Shown here piece by piece: positions 8,612 through 16,724 of a stretch of 64,000 bases of DNA. Every line of letters starts with the position of its first letter. Positions within the stretch are counted from its first letter, which is position 1. This stretch comes from Streptomyces cylindrosporus (GTDB taxonomy: Bacteria > Actinomycetota > Actinomycetes > Streptomycetales > Streptomycetaceae). The notes under the pieces were generated by a model. The model saw only the letters and a program-made list of their open reading frames with translations. It was not told the origin of the DNA and made no database searches. Where the stretch lies: assembly GCF_022698165.1 (NCBI RefSeq), contig NZ_JALDAY010000012.1:248001-312000 (forward strand), in the 5' to 3' direction. The translations under genes and the position numbers were made by a program.

Positions 8612-9481
8612 ATGGGAAAGTCCAGGAACCCCCGGCGCGGCGGGGCCGCCGTCGAAGCCGTCGTCGAGGCCGTCGACGGCGGGCTGGCCGAGCTCATACC
8701 CGACCGGGACCGGGCGCGGGCCTGGACGCTGCTGATCGACGGGGCGCCGCAGTCGCACGTCGACCTCGACGACCCCACGTACCTCTCCTTCGAGTACCAG
8801 CGCCGCCTCGGCCACGTCATCGACCTCGTCGCGCCGCCCGGCAGGCCCGTCCACGCCGTGCACCTCGGCGGGGGCGCCCTCACCCTCGCCCGCTACGTCG
8901 CCGCCACCCGCCCCCGCTCCACCCAGCAGGTCGTCGAACGCGACGCGGCCCTGGTCCAACTGGTCCGCCGTGAGCTGCCGTTGGACCCGAACGCCCGCAT
9001 CCGGGTGCGCGCCGTCGATGCCCGCGAGGGGCTGGCCAAGGTTCTCGACGGCTGGGCCGACCTCGTCATCGCCGACGTCTTCAGCGGGGCCCGCACCCCC
9101 GCCCACCTCACCTCGACCGAGTTCCTGGACGAGGTCCGCAGGGCCCTCAGACCCGGCGGTGTGTACGCCGCCAACCTCGCCGACGGCCCCCCGCTCGCCC
9201 ACCTGCGCGGCCAGATCGCCACCGCCGCCGCCCGTTTCCCCGAGCTCGCCCTGGTCGCCGACCCGACGGTGCTGCGCGGCAAACGCTTCGGCAACGCCGT
9301 CCTGGTCGGCTCCGACAGTCCGCTGCCGACCCCGGAACTGACCCGCCGGGCCGCCTCCGACCCCCATCCCGGCCGGGTCGAACACGGCCGCGCCCTGCTG
9401 GACTTCACGGGCGGCGCGACCCCGGTCACGGACGCGGCGGCGGTCGCCTCACCGGCCCCGCCGGCCTCGGTGTTCCGCTAG
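8612..9481 (+). CDS. Spermidine synthase-like class I methyltransferase-fold protein
   Basis: 289 aa with a Rossmann fold of the polyamine synthase type: HLGGGALTLARYVA (motif I), QVVERDAALVQLVR (acidic loop end), VDAREGLAKV and WADLVIADVFSGARTPAHL. Single-domain actinobacterial homologues are annotated as spermidine synthase-like or fused-MFS/spermidine-synthase-like, and true polyamine synthesis is unproven. The stop codon shares the palindrome CTAG with the stop of the convergent gene, so there is no room for a separate terminator between them. Confidence 0.8.
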   Translation: MGKSRNPRRGGAAVEAVVEAVDGGLAELIPDRDRARAWTLLIDGAPQSHVDLDDPTYLSFEYQRRLGHVIDLVAPPGRPVHAVHLGGGALTLARYVAATRPRSTQQVVERDAALVQLVRRELPLDPNARIRVRAVDAREGLAKVLDGWADLVIADVFSGARTPAHLTSTEFLDEVRRALRPGGVYAANLADGPPLAHLRGQIATAAARFPELALVADPTVLRGKRFGNAVLVGSDSPLPTPELTRRAASDPHPGRVEHGRALLDFTGGATPVTDAAAVASPAPPASVFR

Positions 9482-9993
9482 TAGTTCCCCACGTCCACCC
9501 GCGGCGGCCCGTCGTGCCAGGTGCAGATCACCGAGACCTTGTCCGTGCCCGAGGTGAACTCCACCCGGATCCAGGTGTCCGTCTTCCACGTCTGCATCGA
9601 CCAGCCGGTGGCCGGTGTCGCCATCACGAGCGACGCGGACGTCTCGCCGAGGTCGAGGACCACCCGCCCGCCGTCGGTGTCGTAACTCTTGACCTGGCCG
9701 GAGGCGGTGGGGGAGGTGGTGGGCGTGGGGCTGTGCGCCGGGGTCTTCGAGGGTGTCGGCGTGGGTGTCGCGGACGGCCTGAGCGTCGGGGTCCTCGACG
9801 GCGAGGGGCGGGCGGTCGACGACGCCAGTGGCTTCGACTCCTGTGTGGTCGCGCCCGCGGCCGTGATCGGCAGGGCGCGCGGCGGGTCGTAGGCCGTGCC
9901 CGTCATCACCGTGTGGACACCCCACCACGACAGCGTGACCGCCGCGCCCGTGGCGAGCAGCCAAGCCAGTACGTGTACGAGTCCTCTGCGCAT
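9478..9993 (-). CDS. Membrane-anchored or secreted protein with Thr/Pro-rich stalk
   Basis: 171 aa. An N-terminal hydrophobic segment (LVHVLAWLLATGAAVTLSWW, residues about 5-24) acts as signal anchor. A Ser/Thr/Pro-rich stalk covers about residues 45-97, and a C-terminal globular domain of about 70 residues has several Trp (GWSMQTWKTDTWIRVEF). The layout suggests a small extracytoplasmic domain presented on a flexible linker. The function is unknown. Its 5' region holds two DnaA-box-like sequences shared with the divergent response regulator. Confidence 0.75.
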   Translation of the reverse strand: MRRGLVHVLAWLLATGAAVTLSWWGVHTVMTGTAYDPPRALPITAAGATTQESKPLASSTARPSPSRTPTLRPSATPTPTPSKTPAHSPTPTTSPTASGQVKSYDTDGGRVVLDLGETSASLVMATPATGWSMQTWKTDTWIRVEFTSGTDKVSVICTWHDGPPRVDVGNY

Positions 9994-10041
9994 CGCCGGT
10001 CATACTGCCTCACGCGTCCCACCCGCCGCACCCGTCCGGGG

Positions 10042-10083
10042 TTGTCCACAGCCCTTATCGGCGGGTGCCGTGAGTTGTCCACA
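10042..10083 (+). promoter_or_regulatory. Pair of DnaA-box sequences TTGTCCACA
   Basis: Two exact copies of TTGTCCACA (10042-10050 and 10075-10083), same orientation, 33 bp apart, lie in the divergent promoter gap before the response regulator. This nonamer is the strong Streptomyces DnaA box. A pair away from oriC could titrate DnaA or link the two-component system to replication; it could also be chance. Confidence 0.5.
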
Positions 10084-10124
10084 GGCCCCGATGCGGCTCG
10101 CCCGCATGGCGTACGGTGCGGCGC

Positions 10125-10814
10125 ATGGCAAGTGTGCTCGTGGTCGAGGACGACCAGTTCGTACGTTCGGCGCTGATCCGGCACCTGACCGATGCCGCGC
10201 ACATCGTGCGCAGTGTGGGGACGGCGCTGGAGGCGCTGCGCGAGGTCGCCCACTTCCGTTTCGACGTGGTCATCCTCGACCTCGGTCTGCCCGACCTGGA
10301 CGGGTCCGAGGCGCTGAAGATGCTGCGCGGGATCACGGACGTGCCTGTGATCATCGCCACCGCCCGGGACGACGAGACGGAGATCGTCCGGCTGCTGAAC
10401 GCGGGCGCGGACGACTACCTGACCAAGCCCTTCTCGGTCGAGCACCTGTCGGCGAGGATGGCGGCCGTCCTGCGCCGCTCCCGCACCGCCGCCGGTGACG
10501 CCCCGCCCTCCTCGGTCCTGCGCGTCGGCGGCCTCACCGTCGACCCACTGCGCCGCCAGGCCGAGCTGGACGGCGTCCGCCTCGACCTCACCCGGCGCGA
10601 GTTCGACCTGCTCGCCTTCCTGGCCGGTCGCCCCGGTGTCGTCGTACCGCGCAAGGAACTGCTCGCCGAGGTGTGGCAGCAGTCGTACGGCGACGACCAG
10701 ACCATCGACGTCCATCTGTCCTGGCTGCGCCGCAAGTTGGGGGAGACCGCGGCGCGACCCCGTTATCTGCACACCCTGCGGGGCGTCGGTGTGAAGCTGG
10801 AGCCGCCGGTATGA
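10125..10814 (+). CDS. OmpR-family two-component response regulator
   Basis: 229 aa. The receiver domain (residues 1-115) has VVEDD (acidic pocket), phosphoacceptor Asp in DVVILDLGLPD, Thr in IATARDDETE and Lys in YLTKPFS. The C-terminal winged helix (about 130-228) has LTRREFDLLAFL and the recognition region TIDVHLSWLRRKLGE. The start ATG of MASVLVVED is used. The gene overlaps the histidine kinase gene by ATGA, so the two are co-expressed. A chitinase gene follows, making it a plausible target. Confidence 0.93.
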   Translation: MASVLVVEDDQFVRSALIRHLTDAAHIVRSVGTALEALREVAHFRFDVVILDLGLPDLDGSEALKMLRGITDVPVIIATARDDETEIVRLLNAGADDYLTKPFSVEHLSARMAAVLRRSRTAAGDAPPSSVLRVGGLTVDPLRRQAELDGVRLDLTRREFDLLAFLAGRPGVVVPRKELLAEVWQQSYGDDQTIDVHLSWLRRKLGETAARPRYLHTLRGVGVKLEPPV

Positions 10815-12208
10815 GGTGGGCACTGGTCAAGGTCTGTCTCGCCGTCACCGCCATGGTCGTCGTCGCCTTCGCGATCCCGCTCGGCCTCGTCATCAAGGAG
10901 ATGGCCCGCGACCGCGCCTTCTCCAACGCCGAACGGGAGGCCGCCGCCGTCGCCCCGGCCCTGTCCATCACCACCGACCGGGAGCAGCTGGAGCGGGTCG
11001 TCGCCTCCGCCGGCACCGAGGACGGCATGGCCGTCCACATACCGGCGAGCGCCGACGGCGAGGCCACCGACATCGGACGGCAGCGGGCCGCCGACAAGGA
11101 CGTGGCGACGGTACGGAAACTCGGCCGCGCCTCCACCACAGAGGTGCCCGGCGGCTCCACCCTGCTCCAGCCCGTCGCGCTGAGCTCGGGCGAGATCGCG
11201 GTCGTCGAGGTGTACGTCCCCGAGTCCGAGGTCAGCAACGGCGTGGGCATGGCCTGGGCGGTCCTGGCCGGCGTGGGCCTCGCGCTGATCGTCGGCTCGG
11301 TCGCGGTCGCCGACCGGCTGGGCGTACGGATGGTGCGGCCCGCGCGGAAGCTGGTCGAGGGCGCGCACGAGCTGGGGGAGGGGAAGCTGGGGTCGAGGGT
11401 GCCGGAGGAGGGGCCGACCGAACTGCGGCTGGCCGCCGTCGCGTTCAACTCCATGGCCGACCAGGTCGTACAACTGCTGGCCAACGAGCGGGAGTTGGCG
11501 GCGGACCTGTCGCACCGGCTGCGTACACCGCTGACCGTGCTGCGGTTGAACGCCGCCTCGCTCGGGGACGGGCCGGCCGCCGAGCAGACCCGGGCCGCCG
11601 TCGCCCAGCTGGAGCGGGAGGTCGACACCATCATCCGGACCGCGCGGGAGGCCAAGCCGCAGACCGCGGCGGCCGGGCCTGGTGCCGGGTGCGACGCGGC
11701 GGAGGTGGTGCGGGAGCGGATGGCGTTCTGGTCGGCGCTGGCCGAGGACGAGGGCCGCAAGTGGCGGGTGGCCGGCGCGGACCGGCCGGTGCGGATACCC
11801 GTGGCCAGGGCCGACCTCGGGGCCGCGCTCGACGCCCTGCTCGGCAATGTGTTCCGGCACACCGCCGAGGGCACGGCCTTCGCGGTCGACCTGCACAACG
11901 GCGAGGACGCGGTGATCGTGCTCGTCTCGGACGCGGGCCCGGGCATACCCGACCCGGAGGCGGCGATGGCACGCGGGCGCGGCTCGGGCAACGCCGGGTC
12001 GACCGGCCTGGGCCTGGACATCGTGCGCAGGCTCGCAGAGTCGACCGGCGGCGACGTACGCATCGGCTCGTCGGTCCTCGGCGGCACCGAGGTGCGGATC
12101 TGGATCCAGCTGGACGGCCGGGTGCCCGAGCGTCGCGGACACCGGGTGCGCAGGCGCCGTACCGTCCGATTGGTCTCGACCTTTAACCGTCCCCGATCCC
12201 TTCCTTAA
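10811..12208 (+). CDS. Two-component sensor histidine kinase
   Basis: 465 aa. There are two transmembrane helices (residues about 6-28 and 140-162) flanking a short extracytoplasmic sensor, then a HAMP region. The HisKA H-box is DLSHRLRTPLTVLRLN, and the HATPase has an N box (LLGNVFRHT), G1 (DAGPGIPD) and G2 (STGLGLDIVRRLAE). It is partner of the upstream OmpR-type regulator. The signal is not evident from the sequence. Its stop codon lies inside a direct repeat that may bind the cognate regulator. Confidence 0.92.
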   Translation: MRWALVKVCLAVTAMVVVAFAIPLGLVIKEMARDRAFSNAEREAAAVAPALSITTDREQLERVVASAGTEDGMAVHIPASADGEATDIGRQRAADKDVATVRKLGRASTTEVPGGSTLLQPVALSSGEIAVVEVYVPESEVSNGVGMAWAVLAGVGLALIVGSVAVADRLGVRMVRPARKLVEGAHELGEGKLGSRVPEEGPTELRLAAVAFNSMADQVVQLLANERELAADLSHRLRTPLTVLRLNAASLGDGPAAEQTRAAVAQLEREVDTIIRTAREAKPQTAAAGPGAGCDAAEVVRERMAFWSALAEDEGRKWRVAGADRPVRIPVARADLGAALDALLGNVFRHTAEGTAFAVDLHNGEDAVIVLVSDAGPGIPDPEAAMARGRGSGNAGSTGLGLDIVRRLAESTGGDVRIGSSVLGGTEVRIWIQLDGRVPERRGHRVRRRRTVRLVSTFNRPRSLP

Positions 12209-12220
12209 GCGCACCCTAAG
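12203..12220 (+). promoter_or_regulatory. Candidate response-regulator direct repeat before chitinase
   Basis: CCTTAAG (12203-12209) and CCCTAAG (12214-12220) are seven-base half-sites with an 11-bp period, the usual arrangement for OmpR-family dimers. The site spans the kinase stop codon and lies about 65 bp upstream of the chitinase start, where a promoter is expected. Binding by the adjacent regulator is inference. Confidence 0.4.
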
Positions 12221-12282
12221 ATCCTCAACCCCCGCCCGGAACAGGCACTTTGCCCGTTTCGGGGTCGCTAGCGTGCCACGCC

Positions 12283-13737
12283 ATGAGCATGCATCGACGC
12301 AAGGTGAGTGGCAGAAACAAGGTCATCGGCGGGGTCGTCGCGGCGGCCGTGGTGGGCGGTGGCGCGGTCCTCCTCACCGGCACCGCTCAGGCGGCCGGCA
12401 TCGGGGCCGCGTACACGAAGACCAGTGACTGGTCGACGGGTTACACCGCGCAGTACGTCGTGACCAACAACAGTGGCGCGACGGAGAAGGACTGGAAGCT
12501 GGAGTTCGACCTCCCGTCGGGCGACCGGCTCAGTTCCCTGTGGAACGCGGAGTCGGCGGTCAGCGGGCAGCACGTCACCGTGACCTCGGCGAAGTGGGAC
12601 ACGGACGGCCTGGCGCCGGGTGAGTCGGTCACCGTCGGCTTCGTCGTCAACGGCACCGCGGATCCGACCGGTTGTCTCGTCGACGGAGCGAAGTGTTCCA
12701 CCGACGGCAGCGCCACGCCGGAGCCGAGCGGTCGCCCGACCGTGTCCGCCACCCCCACCACCACACCGACGGCCACTCCGACCCCCACCGCAACCCCCAC
12801 TGCCACCGCCTCCCCGTCCCAGAGCTCCGGCACCGGCACGACCGCGAGCGCCGGCTTCGCCCCGTACGTCGACACCTCCCTCTACCCGGCCTTCGACCTG
12901 CTCGCGAGCGCCGACGCGACCGGCGTGAAGAACTACAACCTCGCCTTCATCACGGACGGCGGCGGCTGCACCCCCAAGTGGGGCGGTGTCACCGACCTCG
13001 GCAGCGACGGTGTGGCCTCCCAGATCGGCGCGCTGCGCGCCAAGGGCGGCGACGTCCGTGTCTCCTTCGGCGGCGCGTCGGGCTCGGAACTCGCGACGAC
13101 CTGCTCCTCGGCGGACGCGCTGGCGACGGCGTACGGCAAGGTCGTGGACGCGTACAAGCTCACCAAGGTCGACTTCGACGTCGAGGGCGGCGCGCTGCCC
13201 AACACCACGGCGAACACCAACCGCGCCAAGGCGATAGCCAAGCTCCAGGCGGCCCACCCCGACCTGGACGTCTCCTTCACCCTCCCGGTCATGCCCGAGG
13301 GCCTCACCCAGGACGGCGTGAACCTCCTGTCTAACGCCAAGGCCAACGGCGTGAAGATCAACACCGTCAACATCATGGCGATGGACTACGGCGCCTCGTA
13401 CAGCGGCGACATGGGCACGTACGCCGAGCAGGCCGCCACCGCCACGCAGGCCCAGGTCAAGAGCGTGCTCGGGCTCTCCGACGCCGCCGCCTGGAAGACG
13501 GTCGCGGTCACGCCGATGATCGGTGTCAACGACGTCTCCTCCGAGATCTTCAAGGTCGACGACGCCTCCCAGCTGGTGAGCTTCGCCAAGTCCAAGGGCC
13601 TCGGCTGGCTGTCCATGTGGTCGGCCACGCGCGACAAGCAGTGCGCAGGGGGCGCGAAGCCCTCGGCCGACGCTACGTGCAGCTCGATCGTCCAGGACAA
13701 GGACGCGTTCTCGAAGGCGTTCGGCGCCTTCAACTAG
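12283..13737 (+). CDS. Secreted chitinase: CBM2 plus GH18
   Basis: About 484 aa. A signal peptide with hydrophobic core VIGGVVAAAVVGGGAVLL ends near AQAA. A family 2 carbohydrate-binding module follows (about 40-140, Trp at YTKTSDWSTGYTA and EKDWKLEF), then a Thr/Pro linker of about 45 residues. The GH18 catalytic domain carries the DxDxE active-site motif in VDFDVEGG (around residues 296-303). It hydrolyses beta-1,4-GlcNAc polymers outside the cell. The start could be Met 1 or Met 3 (12289), and neither has a strong ribosome site. It directly follows the two-component pair and is followed by a strong convergent terminator. A CBM2 next to GH18 may bind chitin or cellulose. Confidence 0.88.
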   Translation: MSMHRRKVSGRNKVIGGVVAAAVVGGGAVLLTGTAQAAGIGAAYTKTSDWSTGYTAQYVVTNNSGATEKDWKLEFDLPSGDRLSSLWNAESAVSGQHVTVTSAKWDTDGLAPGESVTVGFVVNGTADPTGCLVDGAKCSTDGSATPEPSGRPTVSATPTTTPTATPTPTATPTATASPSQSSGTGTTASAGFAPYVDTSLYPAFDLLASADATGVKNYNLAFITDGGGCTPKWGGVTDLGSDGVASQIGALRAKGGDVRVSFGGASGSELATTCSSADALATAYGKVVDAYKLTKVDFDVEGGALPNTTANTNRAKAIAKLQAAHPDLDVSFTLPVMPEGLTQDGVNLLSNAKANGVKINTVNIMAMDYGASYSGDMGTYAEQAATATQAQVKSVLGLSDAAAWKTVAVTPMIGVNDVSSEIFKVDDASQLVSFAKSKGLGWLSMWSATRDKQCAGGAKPSADATCSSIVQDKDAFSKAFGAFN

Positions 13738-13758
13738 CCAACGCGACACGGGGGCTGA

Positions 13759-13799
13759 CGCGCCCCGGCCGGCACTTCCCCCCATCCGGCCGGGGCGCG
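13759..13799. terminator. Bidirectional stem-loop terminator
   Basis: Perfect 14-bp stem CGCGCCCCGGCCGG with its complement and a 13-base loop, between the convergent chitinase and Gly-rich protein genes. Confidence 0.85.
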
Positions 13800-13831
13800 C
13801 GGACGTATGCGGAGCTGTACGGCGGTGGCGG

Positions 13832-14542
13832 TCAGAAGGGCCCGGGCCCTCCGAAGCCCCCGAACCCGAAGCCGCCCGGCCCGCCCGGACCGCCGGGCCC
13901 CGGGCCGTGCGGGTGGTGGAACCCCTCGAAGATCGCGTCCGCCAGCAGCATCCCGCCGACGCCGGCCGCGCCCGCCACCAGGGCCGTTTTCCACCAGGGT
14001 TGGCTGTACCAGCCGCCGGGCACGGTTCGGCCGCCGACCACGCCGCCGGGGTAGTAGTACGGGTTCGCGGCGCCGGGCTGCGCGGACGCCGTGTACGTCC
14101 GGCCGCCGACCGTGACCTGGCCGCCGCCCAGGCCGGTCGTCGGCAGGGCCGGACCGGGGTCGAGGCCCAACGCGGTGCGGGCGGTGCGGACATGGTGCAG
14201 GCCCTCGACCGCGCTCTGGGTGACCAGCGCGTACTGGGCGGGGGAGTAGGCGGTGGCCAGCTGGCCCTGGGCGGCCCGGTGCCGTTCGCCCGCGTCCGCC
14301 AGGGCCTGCCGGGCGGCCTGATTGCCACCCGCGTCCAGCGTCGACAGACTCCCGCCGAGCAACTCCACCCAGCGGTGCGCCTCGGCACCGGCGTCCGCGG
14401 CGGCGTCGTACGACTGCTGCGCGGAGCCGCCGCCGAAGCCGGAACCGGGCGGCGAACTCGCCCCGCCCGCCTGCCGTTTGCCGACGAACGCGACCACACC
14501 GCCGATGACCAGCGCCAGCAGGACCAGCGCGATGAAACCCAT
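13832..14542 (-). CDS. Single-span membrane protein with Gly/His/Pro-rich tail
   Basis: 236 aa. The start MGFIALVLLALVIGG has GGGAGG upstream. The N-terminal transmembrane helix is followed by a soluble helical domain (about 45-140; ERHRAAQGQLATAYSPAQ, VEGLHHVRTART). A middle segment with Tyr/Gly (PYYYPGGVVGG) and a second hydrophobic stretch (ALVAGAAGVGGMLLADAIF) follow. The C-terminus is almost pure Gly/Pro/Phe with His-Pro-His. This resembles the conserved actinobacterial 'membrane protein with GGFGG tail' group of unknown function. The protein probably sits at the cytoplasmic membrane. Confidence 0.75.
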   Translation of the reverse strand: MGFIALVLLALVIGGVVAFVGKRQAGGASSPPGSGFGGGSAQQSYDAAADAGAEAHRWVELLGGSLSTLDAGGNQAARQALADAGERHRAAQGQLATAYSPAQYALVTQSAVEGLHHVRTARTALGLDPGPALPTTGLGGGQVTVGGRTYTASAQPGAANPYYYPGGVVGGRTVPGGWYSQPWWKTALVAGAAGVGGMLLADAIFEGFHHPHGPGPGGPGGPGGFGFGGFGGPGPF

Positions 14543-14622
14543 GACGTCCTCCCGAGACCTGCGGGCTGCTCGTCTCCTCCGTCCCGCACACCACATGAGA
14601 CACCCCGGCACTGAGAGCTCGC

Positions 14623-14760
14623 TGATCTCCTGCTGAGCGGTCCCTGTGGGTCCGCAACCGGCACATCAGCGGCGACGACCACCCCAGCGGCAAGCAGCGC
14701 ACAGGCAAGTACAAGAACATGGACGTCTGGATCGTGTCCGTCTTCCCCTGGTACGAGTGA
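14623..14760 (+). pseudogene. Possible 3' remnant of a gene (no start codon)
   Basis: An open frame of about 45 codons ends ..KNMDVWIVSVFPWYE-stop, immediately before the 112-aa membrane gene. It has no usable start and begins after an in-frame TGA. The aromatic, well-mixed C-terminus looks coding, so it may be the tail of a deleted gene. The evidence is weak. Confidence 0.35.
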
Positions 14761-14773
14761 GGAAGGGCCCCCT

Positions 14774-15112
14774 ATGCCCGCCACGTCACGTGTGAAAGGC
14801 CTGGGCGTGCTCCGGCTGCCGCTGCGGTGGGCGGTGCCGCTCGGGGTCGAGGCGGTTCTCGGCCTGGGCACCGCCTACGGCATGTACTCGCTCAGCGGAC
14901 ACGTCTACTGCGACCAGGCCACCCAGGACAGCCGCCTCTGGCTCGCCGCCGGGATTTTGCTCTCGCTGCCGCTGACCTGGCTCCTCGCCGGCCGCGGCGG
15001 TCGCGGTGCCCGCCCGGCCATGTGGGTGCTGATCGTCGTACGACTGCTGCTCGCGGCCTTCGTGTTCCTGCTGCTGCAGCCGTTCTCGGGGGAGTGGTAC
15101 ATGGAGTGCTGA
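14774..15112 (+). CDS. Small integral membrane protein, 112 aa
   Basis: About three transmembrane helices (around residues 15-35, 50-70, 78-102), with the rest short charged loops (LLAGRGGRGARP). The start ATG has GAGGAAGGG upstream. A Cys lies in the first outer loop and another at the very C-terminus. The function is unknown. It follows the short gene remnant and ends before a strong terminator. Confidence 0.65.
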   Translation: MPATSRVKGLGVLRLPLRWAVPLGVEAVLGLGTAYGMYSLSGHVYCDQATQDSRLWLAAGILLSLPLTWLLAGRGGRGARPAMWVLIVVRLLLAAFVFLLLQPFSGEWYMEC

Positions 15113-15125
15113 CCGGTTGAGGACC

Positions 15126-15158
15126 GGGGCGCGGCGGCCCCCTCGGCCGCCGCGCCCC
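15126..15158. terminator. Stem-loop terminator
   Basis: Perfect 14-bp stem GGGGCGCGGCGGCC with a 5-base loop, between the small membrane gene and convergent bglC. A run of nine C follows at 15162-15170. Confidence 0.8.
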
Positions 15159-15184
15159 GCACCCCCCCCCGTGCGTGGGCCCCG

Positions 15185-16627
15185 CTACTGGGCCGCCTCC
15201 ACCGGGGGCAGCGTGCCGGTGCGGGCCGCTCGGCCGTACCAGTGGGCGCTCGACTTCGGGGTGCGGGCCAGGGTCGCGTAGTCGACGTAGATCGTGCCGA
15301 AACGCTTCTCGTAGCCGTACGCCCACTCGAAGTTGTCCAGCAGCGACCACAGGTAGTAGCCGCGCACGTCCGCGCCGTCGGTGATCGCGCGCCGTACGGC
15401 CGAGAGGTGGCCGTGCAGGTACGCGATGCGCTCCGGGTCGTGGACGCGGCCGTCGGGGTCGGGCTTGTCGTCGTAGGCCGCGCCGTTCTCCGTGATGTAG
15501 AGCGGCAGTCCGGGGGCCTCGCGCGTGTAGCGCATGATCAGCTCGTGCAGGCCGGTCGGGTCGATCGTCCAGCCCATCTCCGTGCGCTCGCCGGGTGTCT
15601 GGTGGAAGGCGACGTCGTCGGCGCCCGGCCAGGGGCTGTGCTCGCTCGCGCCGTGGCCGTCCGTGCGCGGACCGCTCGGCGGCGTGTCCATCGCCGAAAC
15701 CAGCGACGGCGTGTAGTAGTTGAGGCCGAGCGCGTCCAACGGCTGGTGGATCGCCCGCAGATCGCCGTCGAGGACGTACGACCAGTCGGTGACCGGCTCC
15801 GTCGCCGTGAACAGCGACTCCGGGTAGGCCCCGTGCAGCATCGGGCCGTGGAAGACGCCGTTGGCCAGGTCGTCGATCTTCCGGGCCGCCGCCAGGTCCG
15901 CCGGATCACTCGGCGAAAGCGGCCTGACCACCGCCGAGTTGAGGCTAATGGCCACCGAGTTGCGGGCCGGCATCACCGACCGCAGCGCCGAAGCGCCCAG
16001 GCCGTGTGCCAGGTTGAGGTGATGGGCCGCCCGCAGCGAGGCCTCCGGGTCCGTGCGGCCGGGCGCGTGCACCCCGGAGCCGTACCCCAGAAAGGCGCTG
16101 CACCACGGCTCGTTGAGCGTGATCCACTGCTCCACCCGGTCGCCCAGCGCCTCGCCGACGATCTGCGCGTACTCCGCGAACCGCAGCGCCGTGTCCCGCT
16201 CCGGCCAGCCGCCCGCGTCCTCCAGCTCCTGCGGCAGATCCCAGTGGTAGAGGGTCACGGCCGGCTTGATGCCGTGCGCGAGGAGCTCGTCCACCAGCCG
16301 CCGGTAGAAGTCCAGGCCCACCTGCACGGCGGGGCCCCGGCCGGTCGGCTGCACCCGCGACCAGGAGATCGAGAAGCGGTACGCCGACAGGCCCAGGTCG
16401 GCCATCAGCGCCACGTCCTCGCGGTAGCGGTGGTAGTGGTCGACAGCGATGTCACCGTGCTCGCCGCCGGCGGTCCGGCCCGGCGTATGGCTGAAGGTGT
16501 CCCAGATCGAGGGCGTACGGCCGTCCTCCCGCACCGCCCCCTCGATCTGGTACGCGGAGGTCGCGGCGCCCCAGAGGAAGGCGGGGGGAAAGGTCACCGG
16601 GGTGGCCGGCGTTGCGGGTTCAGGCAT
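15185..16627 (-). CDS. bglC: GH1 beta-glucosidase (cellobiose hydrolysis)
   Basis: 480-aa intracellular family 1 glycoside hydrolase. It has the N-terminal family pattern FLWGAATSAYQIEGA, acid/base Glu in TLNEPW and nucleophile Glu in LYITENGAAY. There is no signal peptide, which fits hydrolysis of imported cellobiose and cellotriose to glucose. It is the last gene of the cebEFG-bglC cluster, 86 bp downstream of cebG. A near-perfect CebR box overlaps its start codon, so it has its own control point. Assignment as bglC rests on family plus this conserved context. Confidence 0.92.
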   Translation of the reverse strand: MPEPATPATPVTFPPAFLWGAATSAYQIEGAVREDGRTPSIWDTFSHTPGRTAGGEHGDIAVDHYHRYREDVALMADLGLSAYRFSISWSRVQPTGRGPAVQVGLDFYRRLVDELLAHGIKPAVTLYHWDLPQELEDAGGWPERDTALRFAEYAQIVGEALGDRVEQWITLNEPWCSAFLGYGSGVHAPGRTDPEASLRAAHHLNLAHGLGASALRSVMPARNSVAISLNSAVVRPLSPSDPADLAAARKIDDLANGVFHGPMLHGAYPESLFTATEPVTDWSYVLDGDLRAIHQPLDALGLNYYTPSLVSAMDTPPSGPRTDGHGASEHSPWPGADDVAFHQTPGERTEMGWTIDPTGLHELIMRYTREAPGLPLYITENGAAYDDKPDPDGRVHDPERIAYLHGHLSAVRRAITDGADVRGYYLWSLLDNFEWAYGYEKRFGTIYVDYATLARTPKSSAHWYGRAARTGTLPPVEAAQ

Positions 16628-16640
16628 GGAAGCGCTCCCA
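16627..16640. promoter_or_regulatory. CebR box at bglC start
   Basis: TGGAAGCGCTCCCA differs at one base from the CebR consensus palindrome TGGGAGCGCTCCCA. It overlaps the bglC start codon, so bound repressor would block transcription within cebG-bglC or initiation just upstream. Confidence 0.8.
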
Positions 16641-16702
16641 TAAATGGTCGTTCAGACCGAAGAGGTTCAGACCGAAGAGTTCGAAACGGGGTCGTTGGAG
16701 TG

Positions 16703-16724
16703 TCAGCCCTTGATCAGCCCTTGA
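16703..16724 (+). repeat. 11-bp tandem duplication at cebG 3' end
   Basis: TCAGCCCTTGA occurs twice in tandem, duplicating the cebG stop-codon region. In the complementary reading the C-terminus ends IKG-stop and the second copy would give another stop context. A small slippage event is likely. Confidence 0.6.

Noticed and set aside
12740..12830. Possible CRISPR-like or tandem repeat in the chitinase gene
   Set aside because: The ACC/CCC repeats encode the Thr/Pro linker between domains; spacing is irregular and there are no spacers.
12268..14871. 867-codon minus-strand frame over the chitinase
   Set aside because: Shadow of the chitinase and neighbouring genes; no domain and atypical composition.
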